Of a stretch of DNA of 6,466 bases, positions 6,219-6,466 are shown in pieces. Within the stretch, counting starts at the first letter, position 1. The number at the start of each line of letters is the position of its first letter. This DNA comes from JBAXLO01 sp037134755. Its GTDB lineage: Bacteria > Bacteroidota > Bacteroidia > Bacteroidales > JACABE01. Location: positions 1-6,466 of the forward strand of contig JBAXLO010000243.1 of assembly GCA_037134755.1 (NCBI GenBank). The letters are read 5' to 3'. Both the position numbers and the translations under genes were made by a program. The notes beneath the pieces were generated by a model, which saw only the letters and a list, made by a program, of their open reading frames with translations, was not told the origin of the DNA and searched no databases.

Positions 6219-6259
6219 AAAAGCCTTCATCATTTATTTGGTGAAGGCTTTTGCTTTTT
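6219..6259 (+). terminator. Rho-independent terminator of lpdA-rfbC
   Basis: AAAAGCCTTCATC (6219-6231) pairs with GGTGAAGGCTTTT (6240-6252), 13 bp with one G-T wobble, around an 8-nt loop ATTTATTT. It is followed by GCTTTTT. It is 55 nt past the rfbC stop. The core of the stem (AAAGCCTTC/GAAGGCTTT) is the same as in the terminator at 2737-2773. Confidence 0.9.
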
Positions 6260-6353
6260 GTCTTTACGACTGTAGGTAAGCTGATGTATTTAAGGGAAAT
6301 ATGCTTAGAATAATATTTTTATGTTGATACGATTGTGAGGCAAAAAAACACAA

Positions 6354-6383
6354 ATGTAACGCTTGTACATACGAGCGTTACAT
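6354..6383. repeat. Inverted repeat at the border of the 21-bp array
   Basis: ATGTAACGCT (6354-6363) is the exact reverse complement of AGCGTTACAT (6374-6383), with a 10-nt spacer. The right arm is the core of the first unit of the tandem array, so a half unit in opposite orientation marks the array's left border. Confidence 0.8.
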
Positions 6384-6466
6384 CCGCCATGCCGAGCGTT
6401 ACATTCGTAATGCCGAGCGTTACATCCGTAATGCCGAGCGTTACATTCGTAATGCCGAGCGTTACA
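6372..6466. repeat. 21-bp tandem repeat array, cut by the window edge
   Basis: The core CGAGCGTTACAT starts at 6372, 6393, 6414 and 6435, exactly 21 bp apart, and a fifth partial copy starts at 6456. The other nine bases read YCGTAATGC in units 2-4 and CCGCCATGC in unit 1. Units 2 and 4 are identical, and unit 3 differs by one base, so a 42-bp period overlies the 21-bp one. There are no spacers, so this is not CRISPR. Since 21 is a multiple of three, several frames stay open: plus-strand ERYIRNA, plus-strand SVTFVMP and minus-strand VTLGITN heptads. The minus frame ends at a stop at 6319-6321. Coding versus non-coding cannot be settled here. Confidence 0.93.

Larger units (their letters stand above)
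6164..6371. other. Intergenic stretch after rfbC
   Basis: Apart from the 9-bp repeat, the terminator and the inverted half unit, I see no gene, RNA or clear promoter here. TGTAGGTAAGCTGATGT at 6271-6287 loosely resembles the middle of the 55-bp repeat (TGTAG, GTAA and GCTGATGT shared in order, with gaps). Confidence 0.5.

Noticed and set aside
6271..6287. Third, degenerate copy of the 55-bp repeat
   Set aside because: Only short words (TGTAG, GTAA, GCTGATGT) match in order with gaps, which is too weak to call homologous.
6372..6466. CRISPR array
   Set aside because: The repeats are directly adjacent at 21 bp with no unique spacers, and no cas gene is in the window.

Overview
The window looks like chromosomal DNA from a member of the Bacteroidota, most likely Bacteroidales. 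The pointers are AT-rich DNA, no Shine-Dalgarno sequence ahead of any gene, candidate -7 boxes of the Bacteroidota type (TAnnTTTG), a lipoprotein and membrane protein of Bacteroidota style, and long repeat-filled gaps between genes. Genus and species cannot be fixed from this sequence.

Layout. Bases 1-738 hold no convincing gene but carry a 55-bp direct repeat (1-55 and 412-466) and nested imperfect inverted repeats (132-148/511-527, 264-281/439-456, 315-327/363-372). They look like a short non-coding mobile element or a folded repeat. Bases 739-2624 hold two minus-strand genes read as a probable operon: a CPBP-family intramembrane protease, then an unrecognised lipoprotein. A strong hairpin terminator at 2737-2773 ends the next minus-strand gene (2797-3999), a PLP enzyme of the Cys/Met trans-sulfuration family. 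A 220-bp divergent intergenic region with a palindromic site separates it from the plus-strand pair at 4220-6163: dihydrolipoyl dehydrogenase (lpdA) and dTDP-4-dehydrorhamnose 3,5-epimerase (rfbC). That pair is followed by a 9-bp tandem repeat and a terminator. The window ends inside a 21-bp tandem repeat array (from 6372) that runs off the right edge.

How the parts relate. The genes are mostly housekeeping: sulfur amino acid metabolism, the E3 subunit of 2-oxo acid dehydrogenase or glycine cleavage complexes, and dTDP-rhamnose synthesis. The protease and lipoprotein form an envelope-associated pair of unknown role. lpdA and rfbC are tightly spaced but work in unrelated pathways. I see no defence, secondary-metabolite, phage or CRISPR system. 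The least explained parts are the two non-coding repeat regions at the window ends.
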